Shown: positions 1-11,546, numbered from the stretch's first letter. The stretch is DNA of 64,000 nucleotides from Amphirosellinia nigrospora (GCA_004123355.1 SCHM01000001.1:868001-932000), one strand, 5' to 3'. Program-made: numbers and translations. The notes: generated by a model from the letters alone, not told the origin.

Positions 1-1595
1 TCGTGCTCTTCTTCTTCGTGCTTTCCTTACGCTTGACAGCCTTTTTGAGCATCTTCTCGTCATCCTTGATCTTTTCTCCCTCAGCTCGCCTCCTGGCGGT
101 CAGCCATGACTCCTTCTCTTCGATATCCTTTCGCTTCTCCTCATCCATTGCCTCCAAGCGTTTCTTCTGGTTCTCAAACTTGAGAAGGGCTGTCTTAGGA
201 TCTGATGGCCCCTTCTTGGGAGTTCTGTTTAGGACATGTGTGAGGTCATGGGATAGCTGCGATCCATCACCAAATCCAACCCTGCCAAAGGCAAAGTTAT
301 GTTGTTCCTCAATATCAATGCTGGGGCTGAGGATACCTCCAGGAGACTCGCGAGCTGACGCCAACGCTTCTTCACGTTTTCGTTCTTCTTCCAACTTAGC
401 TTGTTGCCTAAGTTCCTTCTTATGCGCTTTGCGCTCCGCTTGCTTTTGACGGCGCGATTCTAAGAGCTCCTCCCGAGTACGGATTGGTTTGCCATCTCTG
501 TCGGCTTTTCGAGCATCTCGGAGAGCCTGGATTCTGGCAGCTAGACGCTCACGAAGTGCGGCACTGTCTGCGGGGACTTTTATGTGTTTTGGTTTCTCAG
601 CCGCTGGATCAGTGGAGGAAACAGAAGTTGTTATGCTAGGGGGTTGCCCTGTCGAATCGGCTGGTGTTCCGTTCGTATCGAATACAGGAGACTGTGGGGT
701 ATCGGTCGGGGATATCATGGACTCAGAATCATGGGCCTCGGAAGCTTCGTCTCCACTCGACTCGACGGGTTCCTGCATGGGGCCTGGCCCTGATGCATCC
801 TCATTTGATAGCGTATTCGGTCTGTCTTCTCGCTTGCCGAGTTTGATCTTGTTGACGCCTTTCACGGTTCTCCGGTTGAACTCGGCCTCTTCATCGCGCA
901 AACGTTGTCGTTCTGCCTTGCGTTCTTTGCGCGCAGCCTTCTTTTCTTCTTTTCGTCTCTCCTGTTCATCTAGCTCAGCTTCCTCGGCGTCTTGCTTCTG
1001 CTGCTTTTTTGTTTCCTTGGCAGTCTTTTTTCTCATCCCCTGGCGGGGCTTCTCAGCCTCGATCCCATCGACTTCCGACCAGTCGTCGTCGTCGTCTTGC
1101 ATCTGATCGTGCTTCCTCTTCTTTCTCGCCTGTTCATCCATCACCTCCTTGGCACTTCGATTCAAGGCACTGTCGGGGTCGAGCTTGTTCCGTCTCGCCT
1201 CGGCAGCTTGGGCCTTGGTCTGCTTTTTCCGTTGCCACTGGTCCTGTAGAGAAAGACTTGGAGTAAGCGGTGGACTCGTCGCAGCAGGCAACATGATAGG
1301 ATCTCCAGATAGGAACGTCGAGTAGGCAGTGGCAGTGGCAGTAGTAGCAATTTGCAGCTGGAGGGGTGACAGAGAGAAGATGGACGTACACTCGCGTCCT
1401 CGCCATAGTACATCTTGGCGGGGATGAGGGACAGCAGGCCATCGAAAGCCTTCTGGGAGTTAAGTAAACGCTCCTGTGATTGGCCATGCCGGTTACTGAT
1501 TGATCTTCTATAGGCCTTTGCTACGCAGCTTTGGCGCGCACGTCGCAGAGAGGTGGGAGGTCGAAGGCACAAACCTTGAGCGATAAGTCCTCCAT
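1..1595 (-). CDS. rrp14: Ribosome-biogenesis protein RRP14 / SURF6 family (3' end beyond window)
   Basis: The SURF6/Rrp14 family acts in the nucleolus in 60S (and early 40S) ribosome assembly. The reading has three exons: 1575-1595 (seven codons, ATG at 1595), 1390-1473, and 1243 down to the left edge. Exon 2 gives the family's N-terminal block AFDGLLSLIPAKMYYGED and exon 3 opens with DQWQRKKQTKAQAAEARR. A long Lys/Arg/Glu-rich coiled-coil region follows, including an acidic Asp run, and then the C-terminal block DDEKMLKKAVKRKE, which identifies the family. Introns are 1474-1574 and 1244-1389, with donors GTTTGT and GTACGT. The start was chosen because the 21-nt first exon joins the second in phase, with a good donor and a CAG acceptor. 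I saw no frame break in the part present. The stop codon lies left of the window. Confidence 0.88.
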
Positions 1596-2606
1596 TCTGA
1601 ACAGCGCACAATCCTTGCACGGGGAGCTAACTCGACTTGATTTATGCTGTCGTGCAGCAGCAGGCAGCGGGCAGCGAGCAGCGAGCAGTACTGGGCGGGG
1701 AACGGCTGTCGATAACTTGGATGAGGCCGCTAGAAAGAAAAAAAAATGTTGGGGATCAGCGACAGTCAGTCCCCAGCTTCAAGTGGGCTGAGCGGGCGGC
1801 GGATGGAGGCTCTTGATTGGTTTCGGGTGGGCGATGGTGTAGGTGGGCAGTACATAGTTAGATTTTGGTGCTGGGCGATTTTTAATGCGGAGATAGCTTC
1901 TAGTGAAGTCTTGGCGCAGCCTATCGGCTTTCTGCCAGCAGACACAAGGTAGGCCGCTGAGGGCCGGGACTAGTCAGGTAGGCGGTGAACCTCTTGCCCG
2001 CCACCAAATACCTACTAAGTAGGTAGCCCGAGTCTCATTATATCATTACCTCCTGGTATCATTAACATTTACCTTGGTCGAAGCCTACCTGATTTTATAC
2101 ATGCACCATGAATAGACGATGAAGTACCTAATCCAAGTTCCGTCAACCCAAGTACCTTAGGTAAATACCTAAATACCTAAATCTTGAATATACATAATAT
2201 CACGAACAGGGACTAGGTAGCTACAACTCTGTTGTGCCAGAGCCCGCTTGGCAGGTAAGATGGCAAAGATGGGAAATAGCTGACCAAGACCCAAGGCCCA
2301 AAGCCGACGCCAAATCTGTTGAGGAAGCAGGTGAGGTACCTAAAGGCAATAGCCGACGCGGCCCTCTTAGAGTTCAGACTTATAAGAAGCAACTTGGAAG
2401 TAGCCCATCACAATTGAGTTATCTGTTGCCGTGAAAAACGCGTCCTTGTCTCGGTGGGAAATCATAACATTCACAACGCAAACAGACATTGTCCAGATCA
2501 CAGACCATTCAATTCGTTATTGTCGGCTTTATTACTCTCGTCTATACCATTACAAACTGGCTCTCAGTGTAGCAACAGCTTTTTCCTTACATCATAAGTC
2601 GGCTCA
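1596..2606. other. Intergenic, divergent promoter region
   Basis: About 1 kb between the divergently transcribed RRP14 and flavoprotein genes. It contains a short A-run near 1737-1746 and several copies of ACCTA/TAGGT words (for example 2010-2030 and 2140-2185). No convincing gene was seen; the short ORFs here have no recognisable domain. Confidence 0.5.
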
Positions 2607-3638
2607 ATGACGAACAACTCACTCCTTGTCTACGAACAGAGACCCAAGGGCTTCCTCCACGATGTGGCAGTCATTGGAAGCGGCCCAGCTGGCCTCACAG
2701 CCACAGCCACACTCGCTCGGCGATGCCACAAGGTACTATTGTTTCAGTCAATGTACTTTCGATGCGACCAGACATCTCCTATACACATGGTCCCAGGCTG
2801 GGAAAACAAAAGCCATCGAGGACTTCGCTGGACGATTAAGACCGACATCATGACAAACTATAGCTCCTTTGTCGAGTTCGCCAGCACCCCGGCCGCGTGG
2901 ATCTTGAAGAACTCCAATAATCTGTTCACCGTGCGTAGTGGTAGCGGCGAGGATTTCTTCTGCCGGAAGATTCTTCTGGCCATAGGCTCGTATGACTCCC
3001 ATTTCCCTAACCTATTAGGATTCCCAGACCTATGGGCAACGCGGATGTAAGTTAAATAAACTGCTACGGCTCGTTACAAACGACGGTACACTGACATTGT
3101 CCCACCAAGCTTTTATCCATTGTATTGCCCTGTCCATCAACTTCAAGGATCAATAAAGGCAGGTGTCCTAGCAAATCCCCAGGATGGTGTCCAGCAGCTG
3201 AAATATGCCGCGGCGAATGCTGCGCGGATAAGCGCCAGTGTGACGATCTATACGAACGGGAATTTTGACCTCGCTGAGGAGCTAATCCGAAATTTTGAGC
3301 ATGAGTTTGTTATCAATGCCTCTCCGATCGCGTGCCTCATGGGAGATGAAGCAGCCGACACAATCATACTTGAACACACCGACAAAACACGGACTTACGC
3401 AAGGTTTCTACTATATCAACCCACTACTACAGTGCTCTCGGAGCTTGTTGGACAACTCGGGCTCGCTTTGACAGCTCAGGGTAATATCCAAGTGGATACT
3501 GACACACACCAGACCAACATTGAAGGGGTCTTCGCTGCCGGAGACTGCATGACTGAAGCAAAGCTCATTTCTCATGCTCTCTCTAGTGGGTGCCGAGCTG
3601 CTCTTGGTATATGCGATGCGTTTCTAAACCAACAATAG
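2607..3638 (+). CDS. Thioredoxin-reductase-like FAD/NAD(P) oxidoreductase (GliT-like fold)
   Basis: A two-exon gene, 2607-3046 and 3110-3638, with intron 3047-3109 (donor GTAAGT, acceptor AAG). It encodes about 322 residues, the usual length for fungal cluster-type thioredoxin-reductase-like flavoproteins. The N-terminal FAD Rossmann motif is VIGSGPAGL (about residues 22-30) and the C-terminal FAD contact is GVFAAGDC. Spliced sequence across the junction reads LWATRIFYPLYCPVHQ. In related enzymes this place carries the redox pair H-C-x-x-C-H; here the first Cys is Pro, so a normal dithiol centre is absent. The NADPH-binding half lacks an obvious second GxGxxG. It is probably a catalytically divergent member that does not do classical disulfide chemistry. 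The reading frame is intact. Its role is unknown. Confidence 0.8.
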
Positions 3639-4124
3639 AGGTCCTTGTCCATGTTTAATAATACGGTCATAAATGTCCGTGTATAAGTGAAGGGGAACTG
3701 GCTATCGAACTCTCCAGGGTTGGGGGTTTTGCGATGGCGAAAATGGAGTCAACCATTTGGACCAGTGACTTACATAATTAGAGGAGCAGTCAGCCAGTGT
3801 ATGCACAGCACCGGGATAGGTACACAAGTACCTAATGATCATATTATGGGCACTGGGCTTGGCAATTAATCGGAATGACGCGGCGTCACTGCGTTACTAT
3901 AGCTGCACGATAGGATGTCGGTGTTTGTTTAATATACAAAGTAGACCAATCAACGCATTAAACTCTTAGGGTCGCATCATCACCAACAGTTGTCTGCCGT
4001 TATTTTTGATACATATGGCTTGACATATTCTAACTTACTTCCAATCCTCCATTTCACTCGAATCAATCATAGCGACAAGTATTCACTAGCCTATTATCGT
4101 TTTTTAAAAAGAAACGTCGTCACT
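3639..4124. other. Intergenic
   Basis: A 3' flank plus probable promoter of the gene starting at 4125. The last 100 bases are AT-rich with a short A run (4106-4111). No other gene is seen. Confidence 0.4.
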
Positions 4125-5681
4125 ATGTCTTCCCGCGGGATCCCCGAGGTGCTGATGAAGAAGGTGGACGATTACGTCGACTCGCTTGCCCCGCAGATCC
4201 AACCCCGCATTACTACAGAGCTGGAGGTGTTTCAACAGAAGACCATCGATGTATTAGAGACCCAAGTCATCGATGCCTTCCGCTCCTCTTTTTAATCGTG
4301 ATGAGGCTGCTCCTCCTAGAGCCTCAAGAGGCCTTGATGATGCAGTCCGAATTCCTACGGCGGCCTGTCTTTACCTTTCGCCAACGAGATCGTCAACCTC
4401 ACCGGCAGCTTCAGCAAGATCGCCGACGAGACAAGCGACGACCTGCGTGACATTTTCAGCCTAACCGAGGGCCGCACTGGTTCTGGCGACACCCGGTCCC
4501 TTGGAGAAGACCACTTTGACTCGTCCCAGAGAGTCAGGGGCTTCCTCTCTACCGCCATCAATGCCGTCCAGGACCATCTAGATAAAGGTAACAATAACAA
4601 TGGACCAAGTGGTCAAAGGCTGGAGCTTGACGGCCTTATAGGCGTACTCAGCGGCAGCATCAAAGATGTTGCGCGCAGCCCAGAGGACACGGCGCGCCGC
4701 ATCAGCCCGGAGATCAAAGACAAGATCGCTGCGAAGTTGCGTGAGAACCACGCTCCCGTCGCTGAGCAATTCACCCGCATTGCGCTAGATCATATCAAGC
4801 GCTGGCTACGCGGCAACACCAGTACTCGCGATCTCGGCGAAGGTGCCAAAGGCGAAATCGAGGACCACGTCAAGGATATAGTAAAGGGGATCGGAAATCT
4901 GTTCGGGAACAGGAAGGATCATGGCGACAGGTCTCTCGGTGACCGCGATCGCGATACTAGCGAGGGAGAAGGCGGCGGTGGCGGATTCTCCAAGGTCATC
5001 AGCGAAAAGTTGAGCACAGGCCTCGCCGGCGTTCACAGGGAAGTTCGCCTCGAGTTCCGCAAGGTTCTGGGCGTATCGAGAAGGAGCTATTCGAGCTGCT
5101 CCCCGACCAAATGCAAGGCCCTCTCGAGAAGATTCTTGGCGGCAATCCCTTCGACTCGCAACTCGAGCGCGAGGCCGGATCTCAGGCAGACCGCGGCTTT
5201 CGGGACGATATCAAAACCAAGCTGTGAACAAGATCCGCGGCCTCATGCGAAAGGTGCAGGAAATGTTGCGCGAGAGTATCCTGGGTGTGGTAAATGGGGG
5301 TCATCGCAAATTCGAGCGCGAGAGCTGGGTTTTCGTACAAAACATTGTCGAGCAGAAGGTGCAGAGGTACTTGCCCAAGGTGAAGATCACTGTGCCGGAT
5401 GACATCGGAAACGAGGGCGTGAGCATAGGAGCGCCGAAGCCCAGCGCGCAGCTTGGTGATGCCAATCAGTTCGTGCCCCGCCACCATTCGAACATCAGCA
5501 AGACCATCGTACGGACTATCACCAATACCAGAACCAGCCGCATCAAGAGTACCGACCCGACCAATATCAGCCCCCTCAGCAGGGTTATCCTCCGTCGGAC
5601 CAGTACAATCAACCCCAGAGCTACCAACAAAGTCAGGGTTACCAAGGTAATCAGTGGCATGGCCACAATTCGTCATACTAA
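4125..5681 (+). CDS. Uncharacterised conserved fungal protein with Gln/Tyr-rich tail (frame broken about five times)
   Basis: I do not know a function. Translation starts at MSSRGIPEVLMKKVDDYVDS and can be followed for about 518 codons, through blocks such as FANEIVNLTGSFSKIADE, ISPEIKDKIAAKLREN and EQFTRIALDHIKRWLRGN, then a Gly/Asp-rich linker and ELFELLPDQMQGPLEKILGG. It ends in a low-complexity Gln/Tyr/Pro tail (about 5475-5681, stop TAA at 5679). The line of coding potential moves between frames near 4285, 4350, 5075, 5224 and 5470. At four of these a single missing base restores it; at 4350 I could not tell how many bases are involved. Protein continuity on both sides of every break argues for consensus deletions rather than decay. 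Predicted to be soluble, helical and charged, with no signal peptide or membrane segment. Confidence 0.7.
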
Positions 5682-6300
5682 TACATGCCTCGCAGGCATT
5701 ATAACATCCTAAAGTCATTAGCAATAGATCGAATCCATCCTCCTACGGTCTCGTAAAGCCCTATTCCAACGCAAGACAGCAGCTCCATCAAACCGGCTAT
5801 CGAAGGTATTTCTGGTAGAGAGGGCATTTTCGAAGGCTCTTTTAATTACAAAAAAAAAGGAAAGGGAAACGAGGAGTTTCGTATAACAAGTGAAAAGTAA
5901 ATTATCAGACAGCATGCATTACATTATGGGGCACCTAGGAAACGAAAATGGTAGACGGGAAAGGGGAGACTGAAGCGAGACGCATCAGAGCATGGATTAA
6001 TAAAATATTTTACAATAAACACTGAGCAGGTCGTATAAATCTGCAGCTATATTGCTGTAGCTCAAACATGTTGTTTGACTATTTGGTCGTACCGGGGCCG
6101 GAATATTGAGGAAAGCCCTCGAACTCGCCACTTAGTTTGATCATAGGGTTCTGCATATGTGACTAAACTTCAGGGCCTCATCAGTAATTAACACGGCGCA
6201 TACGAAATCACAGCGCGATCAAGGGATCGCCATACGACAAGTTTCAGGAAAGTATATTATGAATTAAATACGGTACCCATGAGGTCAGCCTCTGGAAGTA
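5682..6300. other. Intergenic, convergent 3' ends
   Basis: AT-rich spacer between the gene ending at 5681 and a putative minus-strand gene ending at 6301. It contains an A run at about 5849-5857. No gene is supported. Confidence 0.4.
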
Positions 6301-6973
6301 CTAGTTAGTCGTCGACACCTTATCAGCATTCTTCTCTTGTTCTCCTTCCTCTACGTTCTCCTCTACTGTAGATTCAGTAGTGTCGACCGAAGTCTTCATA
6401 CCAAGAGGTTCCGGAACATCCATGCCCAAAAAAATCTTCATAGCGACTATAGCCGCGAGTTTAGGTTCAAGACGCCACGGGACACCTTCGCATGTCCCCA
6501 AGATAAGTTGTACGCGATGATCATCAAGGCCTTGGGGATTTGAAAAGTCTCTTCTTCAGCGGGGGAGGAAGAACTGATGATACATTTGCATTGCGTCGAG
6601 TGTTTCATTTTACAATGGTGGAACTTGAACTCGACCCCTACACGGCGTTGCAGATACGTTCCGTGACACCCGCTTTCAATGTTTCCAATAATGAGTTGGG
6701 GTATACTACTCACCGCTAGGGCCGGAGGACAGTTTTGTACTGCATCGAATACATTGGCCCGAAGCTGGTCTTCAAGGGCTTCAGGAATGTACTTTGAGGG
6801 CCTTGGCCCGGCTCGGGTACGCGGGATTGGGATCATTATGTAACGGGAGATTCGAGTTTTGGTGTGATATTAAACCTACCTTGTAAGTTTGTAGGCGTGC
6901 GAATAAGGAGGCCTTGATGGTTTCGATCAGGTGAGGCCTGTATAGACTATAGGGTATAGAAACAAGAGCAGAT
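6301..6973 (-). CDS. Putative small multi-exon gene, function unknown
   Basis: A tentative model. Reading right to left: a segment ending FARLQTYK just before a GTAGGT donor (about 6883), then a segment YIPEALEDQLRANVFDAVQN (about 6735-6800). A second likely intron (about 6636-6715) is followed by VEFKFHHCKMKHSTQCK. The C-terminal stretch moves to another frame near 6460, where LNLNSRL meets LAAIVAMKIFLGMDVPEPLG, and ends with an acidic Glu/Thr-rich tail and stop at 6301. The coding-like pattern and good splice signals support a gene. No known domain was recognised and the first exon is not fixed. It could also be a relic. Confidence 0.35.
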
Positions 6974-7264
6974 TTCTGAGATATAGCAATAATGAGGTAA
7001 ATTGAGTAATCAGTTGATGGTTTCGAGTAGTTAGAAGTCAATGGATCCAAAACTGCACTGAAGGTTTTAATGTAAAAAATAGGTATGAATTTACCACGGT
7101 ACCCGAATACCAAACAATTACATTGTGAGATGAACCGTTCCTTTGTCCCATCTTTTATCTTAAATAAGAACAATCCCTATTACCAGCCTTTGAAACCTAA
7201 TTCTTTGTCATACATTCCAACTACGTAGCCAACCCATTCTCCTACTACGGCGACAGCCAGCGTC

Positions 7265-7324
7265 TTATATAAAATCGCCACCAACAGACCGGCGAGCAAA
7301 AATTGACAATTCCTCTATATAAAA
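7265..7324 (+). promoter_or_regulatory. TATA-like elements upstream of the gene at 7519
   Basis: Two TATATAAAA-type words lie at 7265-7273 and 7316-7324, about 200-250 bases before the ATG at 7519. A CA-rich presumed leader (about 7440-7515) follows. Confidence 0.45.
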
Positions 7325-7518
7325 AAAAGCCTTATCGCAAAACGAAATTTTGGGTCTTTGTCTTATTGTTTCCCAGCCGATCTTAAAAGAAGCCTCAACC
7401 TAGACTTCGCGGTGCCAAAGCCTTGTTTTGTCACTGCAAACCAACCACACGCACACGCACCTCAAGACTAAGAAACTAAAGAAATCAAATAAAAGATATT
7501 ACCACTCCTGAACCCAAT

Positions 7519-8139
7519 ATGAACCCTACCGCTATGCATAACTTCCTCCCTTTTCCCGAACAAAGAGCGAACTCTATCATCGCAGAACATCTCACGAACC
7601 ACGTATGGCAAAAGTTCCACTACGTCTTAACAGAGGGCGACATTGAGGAGCTCATGTTCACAGATATGTGGCCCTCAATAGAAGCATTCATAGCATACAT
7701 GACGCAAAACTCTATCAGTATCGGTGGCGTAGTCCCGGGAACCATCAATCGGGACACACCGCCTGACATTACTATTTATACTAGCTCCGAGTTGGACGAT
7801 ATAGATGCAGGAGTCCTGAAGCTTGATTACAGACTTCGACGAACCCCTGACGTAGATATTTGTCCCGGTAATGATGGCAGTGATCGCAGCAATTCTTTTA
7901 CAGGCTATGATGGCGAATCCCTTTCTTTATACGACGGCGATATGTTACCCTTGTGCCGCTATCCGCCCTTACCACCACCACCACTATATAAGAGCCATTT
8001 CGTGGAGTGTTTTGACATTGACGACGGCGTTGGGTTGTTAGAACCTATCATCGGACTTAATGAGATCAAAAAGACTAATAATTCCAAAAGCGGGAGCCAG
8101 TCTAACTCGCTCTCACCCTCGTCCTCGTTTTACTACTAG
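7519..8139 (+). CDS. Hypothetical protein, 206 aa (possibly longer)
   Basis: An intact ORF with no recognised domain. It starts MNPTAMHNFLPFPEQRANS and has an aromatic N-terminal half, an acidic Asp/Ser middle and a Pro-rich segment (YPPLPPPPLYKS, about residues 155-166). There is no signal peptide or membrane helix. TATA-like words and a CA-rich leader precede it. Beyond the stop, the next frame stays open to 8332 and reads a basic segment (LQRFRDKFPHLKKPDRLDK). A single missing base near 8120 would extend the protein to about 270 residues, a plausible alternative given the frame breaks elsewhere. Could be a lineage-specific gene. Confidence 0.5.
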   Translation: MNPTAMHNFLPFPEQRANSIIAEHLTNHVWQKFHYVLTEGDIEELMFTDMWPSIEAFIAYMTQNSISIGGVVPGTINRDTPPDITIYTSSELDDIDAGVLKLDYRLRRTPDVDICPGNDGSDRSNSFTGYDGESLSLYDGDMLPLCRYPPLPPPPLYKSHFVECFDIDDGVGLLEPIIGLNEIKKTNNSKSGSQSNSLSPSSSFYY

Positions 8140-8332
8140 ATTACAGAGGTTTAGAGACAAGTTCCCTCACCTCAAAAAACCTGATAGATTAGATAAGTGC
8201 CCCGACGTTCTGATGGAATCATTACCGAGGCGTGTTCGGAAAAAGCTTCCGAACTTGAGCAATGGAGTGTGGCCTCGACAGGCTGTTAGACGTGCGAGAC
8301 ATTTTTTTACACTTGGCCGATGTCAAGTTTGA

Positions 8333-8689
8333 TCTGGCAACAGCTTATTTATCTTGACCGACCGGCGATCTGTTGTTTTTGTGTTCTCGCTTAGCCCTTT
8401 TCTATTACTGTTCCACTTCTCTTGTATGTATTTACTCTTGAGTAAGGTAGGTACGCAATATTGCTTGTAACCTATACTCAGCTCCGGCTTTGCTTAGGTT
8501 TAATATATAATTCTGTGCAATGGAGTTGATTGATCTTTGATTGCTTGTATGTACGCTATAATATTGGGAGTTTCATTCAATCGCTTCAGGTAACACTTCC
8601 AGCATTTCACACTACCTAGTAGGGCCTTTAAGATACAGTAGTCCTACCCCGAGGGGCCCCTGACTCTTCTCACATGTTTCCGGGCACGT
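8333..8689. other. Intergenic, convergent 3' ends
   Basis: T-rich 3' flank of the hypothetical gene and downstream flank of the minus-strand SDR. Nothing else is recognised. Confidence 0.4.
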
Positions 8690-10788
8690 TTAACGCGAGC
8701 CCCCGTCAAGTATGCTGACAGTACCCCAAATATACTCGTTGGTAGCCAGGGTGAGAACGACCTGTTCACATTAGCATTTAACCATCGTTACATCCGTCTC
8801 TCCAAGAGGTCTTTGCAATCCCTAGTAGACTCCCTGGGATCACGGAGCAGAGATATGCGAGGGGGAAGAAGGCTCACACTGGCAAGCTCTCGAGCGGTTC
8901 CCATCCTCTTGACAACTTTAGCGCCCATCGACTCCATATAGGTGCGGAACCCGTCTGCGTCGGCAGAAGCGCTTTCATTTTCGTCATTCGAGCTGCCGGT
9001 CGTCATCTCGGAGGGAAAGTAACCTGTTGAAAATTGACATGCCAGATATTAGTGCTTGGTTCAAGGCTGAGGACAGTAGGTGGATAGCTGAGAGGGAGCT
9101 AAAAGTCGACGGAGAACAAAGTAATGTACCCAGCGCGAGTCCATTCACTCGGACGTTAATGTTCTCGTGGCTGAGATCGAACGCCATCTGGCGGGTTAAA
9201 TGAATCGCAGCGGCTTTGCTGGTCTGTTTCTAAGCATTAGTGTCTGGGTTCTCTCGAAAAGGGGCGTGGATCCGGGGGCAAAGAGAGATTTACGCTGTAC
9301 GAATATTGCTGGCGCTGTGTCCTGTGATGGTGTCAGCTTTTTTTCCCAGTGCGTATTTCCCTCCTGAGATAAGTGAAGTGGTCATATGCCGTTCGAGAGC
9401 CCTGGGAACCCTCGAAACGGGCGCGCGTGAAGCCCTCATGATGCCAATAGGATGTTGCCTGGAGACTGGCAGTGACTAAGGACGTGTACTTACATGCGTA
9501 AAAACCCGCTTACGGAGGCATTGTTGATTACAGTGCCGACTTGCTTCGCCGGGCTGCTCGCCGCCTTCGCCAATAGCGGGAGGAAGGCCGAAGTCACGAA
9601 ATATGGAGACGTTGTGTTGGTAAGAAATGCTGACGAAAACGTAAGTGAAAGGCGTCTGGCGTTTGCATGACTTTGAAGTCAAATGAACCCAATATAGAGA
9701 CCAGGCAAGCATGCGAAGCGAAGTAATAGTAGACTTTGAAAAAGTCTAAGCTGGGTGGACTCGAGGGCTATCAGGCGACGGCTGCCGATTTTAAGATGAA
9801 AGGGCAGGGAATCAGTGCACGGACAAATGTAGAACGGTATACGAACTTTGCTGCCAATTATCTTCAATCTCCTCAGCGAACATAGCTGCGCCAAAGGCCT
9901 CGGGGCCGTCGGCCGGCGTTGCCGCGGGCCGGCTCTTCCAGACGCCAGCATTATTTACTAGACTGCTCGGGCACCGAATACCTAATGTCAGCGTATTTAG
10001 GTGTTTATGCTAAACCCGGAACGATGTCGCAAGAAGGAATAACTCGTGAGAGTGCCCCAGCGTGTCGCAAACTAGCGTTTAATATGGCCGCCGTGGGAGG
10101 ATTGGAAGAGAACTCACACATTGAGATAGGCTTCCTTTGCCTCGATCTCACTGACAGCCTTCTTGATACTCGCTTTATCTGTGACATCCATGACGAGCGG
10201 TAGGATACTGCCTCCATTCTCGCCTAGCTTATCTCTGAACCGTGGACTCGTGCGCTATTTAGGTATCTACAGTTAGTAACTGTTGCCTATAGCAAGTTAT
10301 AGCACCAATTTCGCAAGATTTCAGGGATGATTCGCGTATAACGTATCGGATGAGGAACTATTGCTAGCGAAAATCGTAATGGGAAACGCCGGAACACTTA
10401 CCTCGTCCAAAGTACGTCGGCGCGACGGCCGGTGATATACACTCTCGCACCGTTGGCGGCCAGAGTTTGCGCAATCATATAAATAGAATCGTAAGATAGA
10501 TACACTCTAGTAGATTCCTGTAGGGGAGGTTTGAGTGCGATATGTTGACGTTACGTCGAGGGAAAGTTGATGATTCAGAGGCATACATACTCAAGCCCAC
10601 GCCTGTGCCGCCACCGGTCACTGTGAGAAAAAGGAAGTATTAGCGCCGATACCTAGTATGATGCGAAACAAGTAAAACATAGGATAGCGAAAGGAGATAA
10701 GGGGGAAGCGGGGGACAAAAACGAACCGACAGCGACCCAGTTCTTCAGATCGAACAGCGCAGCGGCAGATAGGGGTGGGAGTAGCCAT
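8690..10788 (-). CDS. Short-chain dehydrogenase/reductase, ten exons
   Basis: A classical SDR of about 298 residues, likely an NAD(P)-dependent oxidoreductase. Proposed exons, 5' to 3' on the minus strand: 10727-10788, 10591-10620 (30 nt), 10402-10477, 10118-10254, 9847-9962, 9494-9629, 9294-9321 (28 nt), 9130-9223, 8878-9023, 8690-8761. The 30-nt exon carries TGGGTGVG, the cofactor glycine motif. NNAGVW and NNASVSGF follow, and the 28-nt microexon supplies the catalytic Tyr of YSYSTSKAAA, whose Lys is in the next exon. The C-terminus reads WGTVSILDGGSR. Three apparent one-base errors are needed: an extra C in the N-terminal exon (about 10773), a lost T near 10406, and loss of the G of the acceptor before exon 3 (about 10478). 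The substrate is unknown. Confidence 0.8.
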
Positions 10789-11546
10789 GACGATAGAGCT
10801 ATCTGGGTGGAAAGTAAACAGCTAGAGACGATCGTAACTTGATATCAAAACGAATCTAGGCGCCGGGAATAGAAGAAGACGACAATTCTACTGGGAAGAT
10901 TAAGGAGGAGAAAGGGGGTGAGAGGAGAAAGAGTAAGACGAGCAGCAGGGTGTCTTTCTTATAAATACTCGAAGATCTCAGTAGCTCGATGAACTCGGCA
11001 ATCATATCACTCATGCTACGTAACGGCTTACAGAATCGAAATAGAGCAAAGAGAAATATGGAAGGTCCCCTTGGAGCGGGAGACTGTCACTTACACGGGG
11101 CCCGGCCACTTTGTGCGCGCGTGCTGCCTGCCAAGCCTGCCGTGAAAGTGGACCGGGCATTGCCCAATCAGCATAGCTCGCTACAGGCTTTAGCGTAAGA
11201 AGAGGAATTAGATGAAGAAGTTTATCGACAATGCTTCGTGTTGGGAGAGAGATTCTTAAATCACCAAGATAGTAAATTTTGAGGATGATTAGTGTCATGT
11301 TAATCGTTACCCTATGTTACTCTTTGAGTTGAAGTACTAGTTTTGTCCCTTTAACCATACACCTTACAACTCCCTCCTCCCGCTTCCCGCCTCCAGCTTC
11401 GCGTCCGAAGGACAGCAATGGTATCCGGAAGCAATCGTTTAAATGCAGTAACCATGAACCTCCAGTGTCCAGTACAATTAGCCGACGTGCGCGGCCCCTA
11501 TGCCATGTTTTGTACAGTTTGTTTCGGCTTATAAACCCAACGCCAA
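10789..11546. other. Intergenic
   Basis: Upstream region of the SDR and downstream flank of HPC2. Short ORFs here have no domain support. No RNA gene is seen. Confidence 0.4.

Noticed and set aside
3-1106. Two long plus-strand ORFs near the left edge
   Set aside because: They are antisense shadows of the Lys/Glu-rich minus-strand RRP14 gene; their Ser/Phe/Leu-rich products mirror it.
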